Part shown: one piece after another, positions 9,872 to 19,355 of the stretch
Layout: each line of letters starts with the position of its first letter
Numbering within the stretch: the stretch's first letter is position 1
NCBI RefSeq assembly: GCF_008364555.1
Contig: NZ_VTUC01000004.1
Coordinates: 62,001 to 126,000, forward strand
Direction: 5' to 3'
DNA from: Enterobacter vonholyi
GTDB lineage: Bacteria; Pseudomonadota; Gammaproteobacteria; Enterobacterales; Enterobacteriaceae
DNA length: 64,000 bases
The notes under the pieces: generated by a model
The model's input: only the letters and a program-made list of their open reading frames with translations
Database searches by the model: none
Told to the model about the DNA's origin: nothing
Translations under genes and position numbers: made by a program

Positions 9872-9892
9872 CTACTTCTGAGGACTCCTGCC

Positions 9893-10855
9893 ATGCCTGA
9901 TAGCCATCGCGTTTACAGCTACTCCGCCGTTCTGATGGGCTCGCCCATCCTCCTGAAACTCTTCTCCCATGACGAAGCCCTCGCGTCCCGCGTGTTTCGT
10001 CTGATCAAACAGTACGAAGATCTGCTCACCGTTAACCGCGCGCACTCGCAGGTGATGGACATTAACCATGCGGCGGGCCAGCATCCGGTCACCGTCAGTC
10101 GGCCGGTGTTTGATCTGATCCGCTGTGCAAAAGCGGCAAGCCTGCTCAAGGACAGCGCCTTTAATCTGGCGATCGGTCCGCTGGTGAAGCGCTGGAAGAT
10201 TGGCTTTCAGGGGGACAGCGTTCCGCCTGCCGATGAAATCGCGTCGCTGCTGGCGATTACCCGCCCCGAGGATGTTCTCCTTGATGAGGCCAGCAGCAGT
10301 GTGTTTCTGACCAGAGCGGGGATGGAGATCGATCTGGGGGCGATTGCCAAAGGCTACATTGCCGACAGGGTGCGGGATTACCTGCATAAAGAGGGCGCTG
10401 AGCTGGGGCTGATTAACCTCGGCGGAAACATTCAGACGTTAGGCTCGCCGGAAGGGGGCTGGAGCGTCGGGCTGAAAAAACCGTTCGCCGGTGACGCGCT
10501 GATCGGCACTATGACCGTAGAGAACCTGTCCGTCGTGACGTCGGGAACGTACGAGCGCTATTTTGAACAAGACGGCAAACGCTATCACCACATTCTCGAT
10601 CCGCGCACCGGGTATCCGCTGGATAACGAACTGGACAGCGTGACCATCATTTCAAAAGATTCCATCGACGGCGATATCTGGACCACGCTGATGTACGGCA
10701 TGGGCGTGGAGAAGGGCCGCGCTGCGCTGCGCGCGCGTCCCGACATAGAAGCGATCTTTGTGACCAAAACAAAAGAAGTGGTGTTCTCTTCAGCACACCA
10801 CTTCCGCTTTACCCTGCTGGATGATACCTACCGCGTTACTGGCAGTATTGTTTGA
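9893..10855 (+). CDS. apbE: Cytoplasmic FAD:protein FMN transferase (ApbE family)
   Basis: This 320-residue enzyme transfers FMN from FAD onto a threonine of a Dxx(S/T)GAT motif. Family signatures seen are IDLGAIAKGYIADR, GLINLGGNIQTLG, TSGTYERYF and HHILDPRTGYPLD, plus the C-terminal TLMYGMG. There is no signal peptide or lipobox, unlike the exported ApbE lipoprotein, so it should act in the cytoplasm on the adjacent flavoprotein. The ATG at 9893 was chosen because the longer upstream frame overlaps the previous gene and contains no family sequence. A GAGGA-like site lies about 8-12 bases upstream. Its last 20 bases overlap the convergent dcuR gene. Confidence 0.92.
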   Translation: MPDSHRVYSYSAVLMGSPILLKLFSHDEALASRVFRLIKQYEDLLTVNRAHSQVMDINHAAGQHPVTVSRPVFDLIRCAKAASLLKDSAFNLAIGPLVKRWKIGFQGDSVPPADEIASLLAITRPEDVLLDEASSSVFLTRAGMEIDLGAIAKGYIADRVRDYLHKEGAELGLINLGGNIQTLGSPEGGWSVGLKKPFAGDALIGTMTVENLSVVTSGTYERYFEQDGKRYHHILDPRTGYPLDNELDSVTIISKDSIDGDIWTTLMYGMGVEKGRAALRARPDIEAIFVTKTKEVVFSSAHHFRFTLLDDTYRVTGSIV

Positions 10856-11555
10856 GCAGGCCCGTCTGCTCCGGCTGGAGGCGGTAGCGATACACCGGAC
10901 GCCCGGTGGCGCCGTAGTGAATGCTGGTGAACAGAATGTTGATTTGGGCAAGCCAAATCAGGTATTTGCGACAGGACACGCGGGAGATATTGACCGCATT
11001 TGCCAGGTCATCGGTAGAAAACTCCGTCTCCGGATGAGCGTCAATCCACTGGCAAATCGTGCGCAGCGTTTGCGGCGTTAATCCCTTCGGCAGCTTTTTG
11101 CTGTCCGCCAGTTCCGGTGCCCCGCCGTGGATCAGCCGGTCGACGTCGGCCTGCTCGTAATACTGGTGCGAACCCATCAGGCTATGCTTTGCCTTCCAGC
11201 CGTTCAGCGCCTCTTCAAAGCGCGGGAACTGGAAAGGCTTGATCAAATAATCCACCACGCCGTAGTGAATGGAGGTCTGGATCGTGGCGGCGTCGGCGGC
11301 CGAGGTGATCATGATCACGTCGATTGGGCGGCCGGATGCGCGAATGACGGGCAGCAGATCCAGCCCGTTATCCTGCTGCATATAGACATCCAGCAGCACC
11401 AGATCGACAGGATGGCTGGGGTCATTAATGATGGCCTCGGCCTGGTTTAGCGTGGAGGCGACGCCACAGCAGGTAAAGCCTTCAACACGGTTGACGTACA
11501 GACGGTTGAGGTCGGCCACCATGGCGTCATCATCGACAATTAACACATTTATCAC
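10836..11555 (-). CDS. dcuR: Response regulator DcuR (C4-dicarboxylate response)
   Basis: The 239-residue protein is a CitB-family response regulator. Its receiver domain (about residues 1-120) has the acidic pocket Asp8-Asp9 and the phospho-acceptor Asp56 (LLDVYM), with Lys near 107 (LIKPF). The C-terminal helix-turn-helix (about 170-220) includes STDDLANAVNISRVSCRKYL. It aligns end to end with E. coli DcuR, including the terminal LLKQYCQ. It overlaps the sensor gene by 4 bases, so the pair is translationally coupled. In E. coli DcuR activates dcuB, fumB, frd and dctA; here the neighbouring transporter, fumarase and flavoprotein are the likely targets. Confidence 0.93.
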   Translation of the reverse strand: MINVLIVDDDAMVADLNRLYVNRVEGFTCCGVASTLNQAEAIINDPSHPVDLVLLDVYMQQDNGLDLLPVIRASGRPIDVIMITSAADAATIQTSIHYGVVDYLIKPFQFPRFEEALNGWKAKHSLMGSHQYYEQADVDRLIHGGAPELADSKKLPKGLTPQTLRTICQWIDAHPETEFSTDDLANAVNISRVSCRKYLIWLAQINILFTSIHYGATGRPVYRYRLQPEQTGLLKQYCQ

Positions 11556-13168
11556 GCGATTTTCCTCTCGCTATCCCAGGGGATGTGAACAAAAAATTGG
11601 GTAAATACGCCGGGCTCAGACTCGACGGAGATATCGCCGCCGAGGTTCTGAATCTGCTGGCGAGCAAGGAACAGCCCAACGCCGCGGTTTTCACCTTTTG
11701 TTGAGAAGCCCTTTGTAAAAATAGACTCCAGCTGAGTGGGATCAATGCCGGGGCCATCGTCGCTGACTTCACAGCTGAGCCAGCCGTTCTGGTAATGAAG
11801 TAGCAGGCCGATCTCGCCCTCCTGCTGTCCTTCCATCGCGTCGAGCGCGTTTTCAATGAGGTTGCCCAGCGCGGTGATCAGCACCGCGACCTGCTCTTCA
11901 CTTGCGGTATCCGGTATCTGGCTTTCATCCGCCAGCGTCAGGGTGACGCCCGCTTCTTTCGCCCGGTTGATTTTACCCAGCAGGAACCCGGCAACCACCG
12001 GGGATTTTACCTTGCTCTGTATCGTACCGATATCCGTCTGGTAATGATGTGCCGTCTGGAGAATGTACTCTTCCAGCTTGTCATAGCGCTTAATATTCAG
12101 CAGGCCGAGTATCACATGCAGTTTATTCATAAACTCGTGGGTGTGGGCGCGCAGGGCATCGACGTAGTTAACCATGCCGTCCAGACGCTGCATCAGCTGG
12201 CTGATTTCCGTTTTATCACGAAAGGTGGTGATGGCGCCGATCACCCGATCCTGACTTTTCACGGGGACCATGTTGCACAGCAATAGCCTACCGTTGCAGC
12301 TGATCTCCTGATCCTGGCGCGCAACGCCCGTCTTCGAGACGTCACGCAGGCTGGCCAGCAGGGGCGCGCTGGCGTTTTCGGTCTGCTTGCCGGAGGGGAG
12401 AAGCAATATTTCTCTGGCGGTCTGGTTGATCATCGTCACGCGCCCGTGAATATCGACGGCCAGAACCCCTTCGCGAAGCGACTGCAGCATCGCCTGGCGC
12501 TGTTCGAAAAGGGCGGAAATTTCATAGGGTTCGAGTCCGAACAGGATGCGTTTCAGTACCCGCACCAGACCCCAAATTGCCATCGAACTCATAAAAATAC
12601 TGAATAAAATGGTCCAGACGGCGTTTAGCCGCCCGCGGGCAATCTGCTCTTCAACCTTATTCAGGGAGATACCGACCACCACCACGCCGATCTGCTCGTG
12701 CTGGCCGTCGTAGACGGGCGTAAAAACGCGCAGCGCTTCGGCGAGCGCGCCCCGGTTAACCGATACGTTCTCTTTGCCTTCCAGCGCAGGGGTTAAATCA
12801 TCGCCGATAAAATGCAGCCCCAGCAGCGCCTCGTTCGGGTGTGAATAGCGGATCCCGCGCATATCGGTGACCACGGTGAACAGCAGATCGTTTCGCTTCG
12901 TCACCGCCTGGGCGATAGGCTGAATAATATTCTCCTGCGGTGCCTGCATCAGGCCGCGCTGTATCTCGGGGCTGTCGGCGAGGGTGCGGGCAATGCCGAG
13001 CGCAGTATCTTTAACATCATCGCGGGTCGCCCGGGTGATTTGTACGGAGTAGAGCGCAAAGACCACCAGCAGCACAGAGGCAATAATCGCGCACACCATC
13101 AGCGTGACCAGCGTATTGAGTTTCATGGGGCGCTTGCGCGTCGGAAGGAAAGGCTGCAAATCGCTCAT
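11552..13168 (-). CDS. dcuS: C4-dicarboxylate sensor histidine kinase DcuS
   Basis: This 538-residue membrane kinase has TM1 at about 19-40, a periplasmic PAS domain, TM2 at about 183-203, a cytoplasmic PAS domain and a kinase core. The fumarate-binding residues of E. coli DcuS are conserved at the same numbers: Arg107 and His110 (RYSHP), and Arg147 (ALRVF). The phospho-accepting His344 lies in THEFMNKLHVILG, and the ATPase has NLIENALDA and DDGPGI. The ATG at 13168 is preferred over a GTG at 13174 because GGAG lies 5 bases before it. It forms an operon with dcuR. Confidence 0.93.
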   Translation of the reverse strand: MSDLQPFLPTRKRPMKLNTLVTLMVCAIIASVLLVVFALYSVQITRATRDDVKDTALGIARTLADSPEIQRGLMQAPQENIIQPIAQAVTKRNDLLFTVVTDMRGIRYSHPNEALLGLHFIGDDLTPALEGKENVSVNRGALAEALRVFTPVYDGQHEQIGVVVVGISLNKVEEQIARGRLNAVWTILFSIFMSSMAIWGLVRVLKRILFGLEPYEISALFEQRQAMLQSLREGVLAVDIHGRVTMINQTAREILLLPSGKQTENASAPLLASLRDVSKTGVARQDQEISCNGRLLLCNMVPVKSQDRVIGAITTFRDKTEISQLMQRLDGMVNYVDALRAHTHEFMNKLHVILGLLNIKRYDKLEEYILQTAHHYQTDIGTIQSKVKSPVVAGFLLGKINRAKEAGVTLTLADESQIPDTASEEQVAVLITALGNLIENALDAMEGQQEGEIGLLLHYQNGWLSCEVSDDGPGIDPTQLESIFTKGFSTKGENRGVGLFLARQQIQNLGGDISVESEPGVFTQFFVHIPWDSERKIA

Positions 13169-13290
13169 CAACACTCCGCGATGATTAAGAAAGGGGTAAT
13201 TATCGCCTATGACGCGCTTTTCTTAAAGCCATGTAAAGGCGTGGATTTGGTCCTCTTTTCGTGACTCTCCTCGCAGGTCATCTATATAAA

Positions 13291-13326
13291 ACACTTTATA
13301 GTGTATGGGTACTCATAATAAGGAGG
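13291..13326 (+). promoter_or_regulatory. Palindrome and strong RBS upstream of the MurQ-like gene
   Basis: ACACTTTATAGTGT (13291-13304) is an inverted repeat with 5-base arms lying 28 bp before the ATG, where an operator overlapping the promoter or start site could sit. AAGGAGG at 13320-13326 is a near-perfect Shine-Dalgarno and fixes the start at 13333. Confidence 0.45.
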
Positions 13327-13332
13327 CTGTTT

Positions 13333-14196
13333 ATGAGCGTTATGCTTACCGGTTCGGTCAGGGAAAGACGGCACGCCAGCACGATGAATATTGATAGATT
13401 GTCCACGCTGGACATGCTGAATGTCATTCACCAGGATGATGCACTCATTTCTGCTGCCATTACCCCCTGTTTAGATACTATTGCACGCGTGGTGGACAAC
13501 GCCGCCGCGGCGCTCAGCCACGGTGGTCGCCTGGTCATCGTTGGCGCGGGGCCGTCTGGGCGCGTTGCGCAACAGGTTACCGATGAGTATGCGCCGGGCC
13601 AAACCCCGGTGATTGCCGTTACGGCACAGGAAGGGGAAGGGAGCTACGAGCGCGGCGTTGCCGATCTGCAGGCCATTAAGTTTGGTGAACACGATATGAT
13701 GCTGGCCGTGACCGTCAGCGGAAAAACGCCGTGGGTCTGGGGGGCAATGCGCCATGCATGGTCGCTGGGTTCGCCGGTGGCCATCATTACCGGCGATGCG
13801 CAAAGTGAAGCCGCGCATCTGGCGAGCATGGTTATCGCTCCGGAGCTGGGTGCGGATGTTGTCGCAGGCTATATCAACACCAAAGCGGGGATCGCGCAGA
13901 AAATGATCCTCTCAATGATCGCTACAGGGCTGGCCGTTCGGACCGGACGGGTTTATAGCAACCTGCGCGTGGATCTTGAGGCAAGCAACACCAAATGGGC
14001 CGAACGCCAAATCGCCATCGTGATGGAAGCGGGGGGATGCTCCCGGGCTGAAGCAAAAGCCGCGCTGGAGAGCTGTAACCATCACTGTAAAACGGCGGTA
14101 TTGATGGTGCTCACAGGGCTGGATGCGTGGAAGGCCCATGAACTGCTGGCGCAGAATAACGGGTTTATTCGGGTGGCGCTGCAGGAAGCGCCATAA
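13333..14196 (+). CDS. SIS-domain protein of the N-acetylmuramic acid 6-phosphate etherase (MurQ) family
   Basis: The 287-residue protein has a SIS sugar-phosphate-binding domain (about 45-215): GRLVIVGAGPSGRVAQQVTDE, then AVTVSGKTPWVWGAM. A MurQ-type C-terminal region follows (VYSNLRVDLEASNTKWAERQ, then GCSRAEAKAALESCNHH). MurQ cleaves the lactyl ether of MurNAc-6-phosphate during cell-wall recycling. It is slightly shorter than E. coli MurQ (298). No murP transporter or murR repressor adjoins it, so it may be a paralogue with a different substrate. The start at 13333 follows AAGGAGG; a longer GTG frame from 13261 is not supported. Confidence 0.8.
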   Translation: MSVMLTGSVRERRHASTMNIDRLSTLDMLNVIHQDDALISAAITPCLDTIARVVDNAAAALSHGGRLVIVGAGPSGRVAQQVTDEYAPGQTPVIAVTAQEGEGSYERGVADLQAIKFGEHDMMLAVTVSGKTPWVWGAMRHAWSLGSPVAIITGDAQSEAAHLASMVIAPELGADVVAGYINTKAGIAQKMILSMIATGLAVRTGRVYSNLRVDLEASNTKWAERQIAIVMEAGGCSRAEAKAALESCNHHCKTAVLMVLTGLDAWKAHELLAQNNGFIRVALQEAP

Positions 14197-14214
14197 TAAA
14201 AATGAAGAAATAAA

Positions 14215-14236
14215 AAAGGCCGCAATTGCGGCCTTT
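14215..14236. terminator. Bidirectional terminator between MurQ-like and porin genes
   Basis: The 22-base perfect palindrome AAAGGCCGCAATTGCGGCCTTT lies between the two convergent genes. Read leftward it is followed by a T-rich run (TTTTTATTTC), making a strong terminator for the porin. Rightward the T-run is weaker. Confidence 0.85.
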
Positions 14237-14249
14237 GGTATTTTGGGGA

Positions 14250-15356
14250 TTAGAACTGATAAACAAGACCGACTGCTACGATGTCATCGGTGCTGATGCC
14301 ATTCGCGTTGTAGAAATTGTCATCTTCATCCAGCAGGTTGATTTTGTAGTCAACATAGGTGGACATATTTTTGTTGAAATAATAGGTCGCACCCACGTCA
14401 GCATATTTCACCAGATCTTTATCACTTCCGTAGAAGGAATTCAGATCCTTACCTTTAGACATCAGGAAAGAGACCGCAGGGCGCAGGCCGAAATCAAACT
14501 GATACTGCGCTGTCACTTCAAAGTTCTGAGTTTTATTAGCAACGCCGAAGTCACCGTAAGGCGTCATATTGCGGGTTTCTGCATACATGGTTGCCAGATA
14601 GATATCGTTGGCATCGTATTTCAAGCCAACAGTCCAGACGTCAGCCTTGTCACCACCGGCTGTTGTTTTGGTAACCTGGTCGTTGGTACGGTCAGATGAA
14701 GCATATGCCGCGGCGGCGTTGAATCCCATACCGAAATCGTAGGAGGTTGAAATACCCCAACCGTCTCCGTTTTCTTTGCGGATATCACGGCCATTGTTGG
14801 TACCTTCCTGATCGTTAGAGGCGCTTTCGTTATTGCCTTGATACTGAATAGCGAAATCCAGGCCCTGAGCCAGACCAAAGAAATCATTATTACGGTAGGT
14901 TGCAACACCGTTTGTACGGCCGGTCATAAAGTTATCGGTATAGCTATAGGAATCTCCGCCGAACTCAGGCAGCATATCGGTCCAGCCTTCAACATCGTAA
15001 ACCACGCCGTAGTTACGACCGTAGTCGAATGAACCGTATTCACCAAATTTCAGACCAGCGAAGCCAAGGCGTGTCCATGACTGATTGCCTGATTTCTCAG
15101 TTTTGTTAGCCTTAATATTATATTCCCACTGGCCATAGCCGCTAAGCAGGTCGTTGATCTGCGTTTCGCCTTTGAAGCCCAGACGAACGTAGCTTACGTC
15201 GCCATCTGAACCCGTGTCGTCAGAGAAATAATGCAGACCATCTACTTTACCGTACAGGTCGAGTTTATTGCCATTGCTGTTGTAAATTTCAGCCGCGTTT
15301 ACTAAGCCTGCCATTAATAACGCGGGTGCAAGAATTGCCAAAACTTTTCTTTTCAT
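14250..15356 (-). CDS. General outer membrane porin of the OmpC/OmpF family
   Basis: The 368-residue precursor has a 21-residue signal peptide (ending LVNA-AEIY) and a trimeric 16-strand beta-barrel. Hallmarks are [29 protein letters not shown]-like [11 protein letters not shown], the constriction loop L3 with LPEFGGD, and the C-terminal phenylalanine in VGLVYQF. It forms a water-filled channel for small solutes. It looks closest to the OmpC/OmpN/OmpS branch, but the exact orthologue cannot be fixed by eye. The start is at 15356 (MKRKVLAIL); an upstream frame to 15401 lacks signal-peptide character. The 278 bp upstream is AT-rich, as usual for OmpR/H-NS-controlled porins. Confidence 0.9.
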   Translation of the reverse strand: MKRKVLAILAPALLMAGLVNAAEIYNSNGNKLDLYGKVDGLHYFSDDTGSDGDVSYVRLGFKGETQINDLLSGYGQWEYNIKANKTEKSGNQSWTRLGFAGLKFGEYGSFDYGRNYGVVYDVEGWTDMLPEFGGDSYSYTDNFMTGRTNGVATYRNNDFFGLAQGLDFAIQYQGNNESASNDQEGTNNGRDIRKENGDGWGISTSYDFGMGFNAAAAYASSDRTNDQVTKTTAGGDKADVWTVGLKYDANDIYLATMYAETRNMTPYGDFGVANKTQNFEVTAQYQFDFGLRPAVSFLMSKGKDLNSFYGSDKDLVKYADVGATYYFNKNMSTYVDYKINLLDEDDNFYNANGISTDDIVAVGLVYQF

Positions 15357-15601
15357 TATATATTCCCTTAAAGGATAAATTATATGAATATATGTAACCA
15401 CCCTCCGTGGTTACTGGGTTGATACTATTTCAATAGATGTAATTTAGTTTCAGAAATAAGTGTAATTAAATTATTTGTAATATTTCCAAATGTTTCTATA
15501 AGTCTCTTTATTTTTCTCGTGAATTAATTCATTGAATTTATATGGTGTAATTATTATTAAGTATTTCGTGGTTCTATTTTTAGATTGGTTTAATTCGGCT
15601 G

Positions 15602-15610
15602 TGTTATAAT
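15602..15610 (+). promoter_or_regulatory. Extended -10 promoter of yedJ
   Basis: TGTTATAAT at 15602-15610 is an extended -10 (TGN-TATAAT) 25 bases before the yedJ ATG. No strong -35 is seen at ideal spacing, which an extended -10 can offset. Confidence 0.55.
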
Positions 15611-15634
15611 TCATCCTCTTTTAAACAACAGGAC

Positions 15635-16342
15635 ATGACGATGGAACTTGCCCGGTGGCAGCAACGATTTGAGCACTGGCTCGAGGAGAATCACAGCACC
15701 GACGATACCGCACATGATATTTCGCATTTTCGTCGGGTCTGGATGACGGCGCAAAAAATCATGGTTCACCACATGGTCGAGCCGCTGGTGATTCTGGCCG
15801 CATGCTATTTTCACGATATTGTCAGCCTGCCGAAAAACCATCCTGAACGCAGCCAGTCGTCACGGCTCGCGGCGCTTAAGACGAGCGACATTCTGCGCCG
15901 CGACTTCCCTGACTTTCCGCCAGAGCATATTGCCGCCGTCGGGCACGCGATTGAGGCGCACAGCTTCAGCGCCGGGATTGCGCCGCAGAGTATGGAGGCC
16001 AAAATTGTGCAGGATGCAGACCGGCTGGAAGCGTTAGGCGCTATCGGCCTGGCGCGCGTTTTTGCCGTCTCGGGCGCGCTGGGCGTGTCGCTTTTTGATG
16101 CTAACGATCCCTTTGCCGATGCGCGTCCCCTCGACGACCGTGCGTTTGCCCTCGACCATTTTCAGACCAAGCTGCTGCGATTGCCTGATACAATGCAAAC
16201 GGACATGGGCCGCGAACTGGCACGTCACAATGCCGATTTCCTGATCCAGTTTATGGCGAAACTCAGCGCCGAATTACACGGCGACTGCCTCGGGCTGGAT
16301 AGCCAGGTGCTGGGCCGCTTCCGTCGCAGTTTGCGCAACTGA
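15635..16342 (+). CDS. yedJ: HD-domain phosphohydrolase YedJ
   Basis: The 235-residue protein is an HD-superfamily metal-dependent phosphohydrolase. The metal ligands are visible: His in [10 protein letters not shown], the HD pair in [10 protein letters not shown], and the later Asp in [19 protein letters not shown]. It aligns with E. coli YedJ along its length. The biological substrate is unknown; related enzymes act on nucleotides or phosphoesters. Two in-frame ATGs, 15635 and 15641, are possible starts. The dcm gene follows 43 bp downstream, as in E. coli. Confidence 0.9.
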   Translation: MTMELARWQQRFEHWLEENHSTDDTAHDISHFRRVWMTAQKIMVHHMVEPLVILAACYFHDIVSLPKNHPERSQSSRLAALKTSDILRRDFPDFPPEHIAAVGHAIEAHSFSAGIAPQSMEAKIVQDADRLEALGAIGLARVFAVSGALGVSLFDANDPFADARPLDDRAFALDHFQTKLLRLPDTMQTDMGRELARHNADFLIQFMAKLSAELHGDCLGLDSQVLGRFRRSLRN

Positions 16343-16385
16343 ACTGTGGTAATCTGTTCCCAGTCTTTATTCTCCGGTTAAAAGA

Positions 16386-17819
16386 ATGCAGGAAAATCGA
16401 TCAGTGACAGAGCCCGCGCCCGCGCAGGCTGAGAAATCAACGGCAACGGTGCAGGCCTTACTGCGTCAGCTGTTGGATATCTATGATGCTAAAACGCTGG
16501 CCAGTTTGCTGATGGCGCACGGCGAGAGCCACTGGAGCCCGGCGATCCTTAAACGCCTGCTGACCAGCGAGCGAGCAGGGCGTCGCCTGAGTGAAGGCGA
16601 GTATCGTTATCTGCAAAACCTGCTTCCGCGACCTTCTGCCGCGCACCCGAACTATGCCTTCCGCTTTATCGATCTTTTTGCCGGTATCGGCGGCATCCGG
16701 CACGGTTTTGAAGCCATCGGCGGACAGTGCGTGTTTACCAGCGAGTGGAACAAACATGCCGTACGCACCTACAAGGCTAACTGGTACTGCGATCCGAACG
16801 AGCATCATTTCAACGCGGATATCCGCGATGTGACCCTGAGCCATAAAAGCGGCGTGAGCGATGAACAGGCCGCCGAGCACATTCGTCAGACGATCCCGGC
16901 GCATGACGTGCTGCTGGCAGGCTTCCCTTGTCAGCCCTTCTCGCTGGCGGGTGTCTCCAAAAAGAATGCCCTTGGACGCGCCCACGGTTTCGCCTGCGAT
17001 ACGCAGGGAACGCTTTTTTTTGATGTGGCGCGCATCATTGACGCTCGCCGCCCGCCCATCTTTGTGCTGGAAAACGTCAAAAACTTAAAAAGCCACGACG
17101 GCGGGAAAACCTTCCGCATTATCATGCAAACCCTGGATGAGCTGGGTTATGACGTGGCCGATTCACAGGACATGGGGGCGGACGATCCTAAAATTATTGA
17201 TGGGAAACATTTCCTGCCCCAGCATCGCGAACGTATCGTGCTGGTGGGCTTCCGACGCGATCTCAATCTGAAAGGCGATTTTACCCTGCGGGATATTCCC
17301 TCTCTGTATCCCGAGCGGCGTCCCACCGTGGCGGACCTACTGGAACCGGTCGTCGACGCGAAATTTATCCTGACTCCGGTGCTGTGGAAATACCTCTACC
17401 GCTATGCCAAGAAGCACCAGGCGAAAGGCAACGGCTTCGGCTTTGGGATGGTAAACCCTAACGATCCGCACAGCGTCACCCGCACGCTGTCTGCTCGCTA
17501 CTACAAAGACGGCGCGGAAATCCTGATCGACAGAGGCTGGGACAAAGCGCTGGGTGAAAAAGATTTCGACGATCCGCACAACCAGCGTCACCGTCCGCGA
17601 CGCTTAACGCCGCGGGAATGCGCCCGGTTGATGGGTTTTGAAACGCCGCAAGGCTACGGTTTCCGCATTCCGGTTTCGGATACCCAGGCGTACCGGCAGT
17701 TTGGTAACTCGGTGGTGGTGCCCGCGTTTGCGGCGGTCGCAAAGCTGCTGGCCTCGCGCATCAGACAGGCGGTGGCGCTCCGCCAGAGTGAGGCCGTCAA
17801 TGACGGACGTTCACGATAA
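16386..17819 (+). CDS. dcm: DNA (cytosine-5) methyltransferase Dcm
   Basis: The 477-residue enzyme methylates the internal cytosine of CCWGG. Class motifs in order are [20 protein letters not shown] (SAM binding), [11 protein letters not shown] with catalytic Cys182, FVLENVKNL (ENV), and the C-terminal [11 protein letters not shown]. It is almost the same length as E. coli Dcm (472) and strongly similar, so CCWGG specificity is likely. There is no partner restriction enzyme. The gene overlaps vsr by 20 bases in another frame, coupling methylation to repair of the T:G mismatches that deamination of its product creates. Confidence 0.95.
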   Translation: MQENRSVTEPAPAQAEKSTATVQALLRQLLDIYDAKTLASLLMAHGESHWSPAILKRLLTSERAGRRLSEGEYRYLQNLLPRPSAAHPNYAFRFIDLFAGIGGIRHGFEAIGGQCVFTSEWNKHAVRTYKANWYCDPNEHHFNADIRDVTLSHKSGVSDEQAAEHIRQTIPAHDVLLAGFPCQPFSLAGVSKKNALGRAHGFACDTQGTLFFDVARIIDARRPPIFVLENVKNLKSHDGGKTFRIIMQTLDELGYDVADSQDMGADDPKIIDGKHFLPQHRERIVLVGFRRDLNLKGDFTLRDIPSLYPERRPTVADLLEPVVDAKFILTPVLWKYLYRYAKKHQAKGNGFGFGMVNPNDPHSVTRTLSARYYKDGAEILIDRGWDKALGEKDFDDPHNQRHRPRRLTPRECARLMGFETPQGYGFRIPVSDTQAYRQFGNSVVVPAFAAVAKLLASRIRQAVALRQSEAVNDGRSR

Positions 17820-18291
17820 GGCGACGCGCAGTAAAAACATGCGTGCCATCGGCACGCGTGACACCGCGATTGAAAAGCGCCTGGCCGCGCTGCTGACGCA
17901 GGCGGGGTTTGACTTCCGCGTCCAGGATCCCGCCCTGGCGGGGCGTCCCGATTTCGTCATCGACGCCTGGCAGTGCATCATCTTTACTCACGGCTGTTTC
18001 TGGCACCATCACGACTGCTACCTGTTTAAAGTCCCCGCGACGCGCACCGATTTCTGGCTGGATAAGATTGCTAAAAACGTCGAGCGCGACGAGCGGGACC
18101 TCTCGACGCTTATTGAGCAGGGCTGGCGGGTGCTGATTGTCTGGGAGTGTGCGCTGAGAGGCAGATTAAAGCTGAATGATACCGATCTGACCGAACGGCT
18201 TGAAGAGTGGATCTGCGGCGGCGGCCAGACCGCGCAGATCGACACGCAGGGCATTCACCTGCTTACGATTTCTCCGCCTCGCAAGGCGTGA
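17800..18291 (+). CDS. vsr: Very short patch repair endonuclease Vsr
   Basis: The 163-residue endonuclease nicks 5' of the mismatched T in CTWGG/CCWGG contexts, starting repair of deaminated 5-methylcytosine. Signature segments are [25 protein letters not shown] with the catalytic Asp, and [11 protein letters not shown], whose His and Cys residues bind zinc. The ATG at 17800 lies inside the 3' end of dcm, a 20-base overlap typical of enterobacterial dcm-vsr pairs. Its own 3' end overlaps convergent yedA by 29 bases. It is slightly longer at the C-terminus than E. coli Vsr (156). Confidence 0.93.
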   Translation: MTDVHDKATRSKNMRAIGTRDTAIEKRLAALLTQAGFDFRVQDPALAGRPDFVIDAWQCIIFTHGCFWHHHDCYLFKVPATRTDFWLDKIAKNVERDERDLSTLIEQGWRVLIVWECALRGRLKLNDTDLTERLEEWICGGGQTAQIDTQGIHLLTISPPRKA

Positions 18292-19177
18292 CCACCGGTT
18301 TTGCCGGCAGCAAATATTTGCCCAGCGTGACCAGCACGACGGCAAACACAATGATCCCTAATGCAATCCATTCCACTGGAGAGAGCGTTTCTCCCCCCAG
18401 TCCTGTCCCGAGCAGCACGGCCACGACCGGGTTGACGTAAGCGTAGCTGGTGGCGACAGCCGGAGAGACATTGCGGATCAGGAACATATAGGCGTTAATG
18501 GCGATGATAGAGCCGAACAGCGCCAGGTAGCCTACCGCCAGCAAGCCCGACAGCGGCGGCAGGGTTGTCAGCTTTTCTCCCGTAAGCATGGAGGCGAGCA
18601 GCAGTACAATCCCGGCGGCAAGCATCTCGATTGCGCCCGCCATCATGCCGGTAGGCAGTTCGATACGCGAACCGTACACGGAACCAAACGCCCAGCTCAT
18701 CGAGCCAATCAGGATGATGACTGCACCCCACGGATTCCCGCTCAGGTTACCGCCGCTATTCAGCAGAATGATGCCAGCAAGGCCAATCCCAATACCCAGC
18801 CACTCCAGCTTGCGGGTGCGGATACCAAAGAGGCGGCTGAAGCACAGGGTAAACAGCGGTACGGTGGCAACGACCACGGCGGCGATCCCGGACGGTACGT
18901 TCTGGTGCTCGGCAATCGTCACAAATCCGTTCCCCACAGCCAGCAGCAGCAGGCCGATCAGGGCGGCATTCAGCATCGGACGCAGCGGGGGAAGCTTATG
19001 CCCGCGCAGCAGCAGGAAGGCCAGCAGCAGGATGCCCGCCGAGAGGAAGCGAATGCCCGCCATCATCAATGGCGGCCAGCTTTCCACGCCGATGCGAATG
19101 ACAAAGTAGGTTGACCCCCAGATGATGTACAGCGAAAAGAGTGCCCCGATGAGCGGTAGCAATTGCCGGAAACGCAT
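18263..19177 (-). CDS. yedA: EamA-family drug/metabolite exporter YedA
   Basis: This 304-residue inner membrane protein has ten hydrophobic helices in two EamA repeats. The first begins IIWGSTYFVIRIGVESWPP and the second follows GAVIILIGSMSWAFGSVYGSR. It matches E. coli YedA, a putative small-molecule exporter of unknown substrate. It is convergent with vsr and overlaps it by 29 bases. The 178 bp upstream, shared with divergent yedI, holds the promoters. Confidence 0.9.
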   Translation of the reverse strand: MRFRQLLPLIGALFSLYIIWGSTYFVIRIGVESWPPLMMAGIRFLSAGILLLAFLLLRGHKLPPLRPMLNAALIGLLLLAVGNGFVTIAEHQNVPSGIAAVVVATVPLFTLCFSRLFGIRTRKLEWLGIGIGLAGIILLNSGGNLSGNPWGAVIILIGSMSWAFGSVYGSRIELPTGMMAGAIEMLAAGIVLLLASMLTGEKLTTLPPLSGLLAVGYLALFGSIIAINAYMFLIRNVSPAVATSYAYVNPVVAVLLGTGLGGETLSPVEWIALGIIVFAVVLVTLGKYLLPAKPVVTPCEAEKS

Positions 19178-19355
19178 AATCCCTCACGACGAAATAAAAA
19201 GTTCGCTGATAGTAAACGCGAAAACTATCTCGCTGGCGAGCCCTTTAATTGTGTGGCAGATGTGAATTTTTTGTTGACGTAAGGTGCCTGTTTCCGGGTT
19301 GGCGCTTTTGCTCCATACTATTCACTTAATTACCAAAAAATGAAGGATTAAGATT

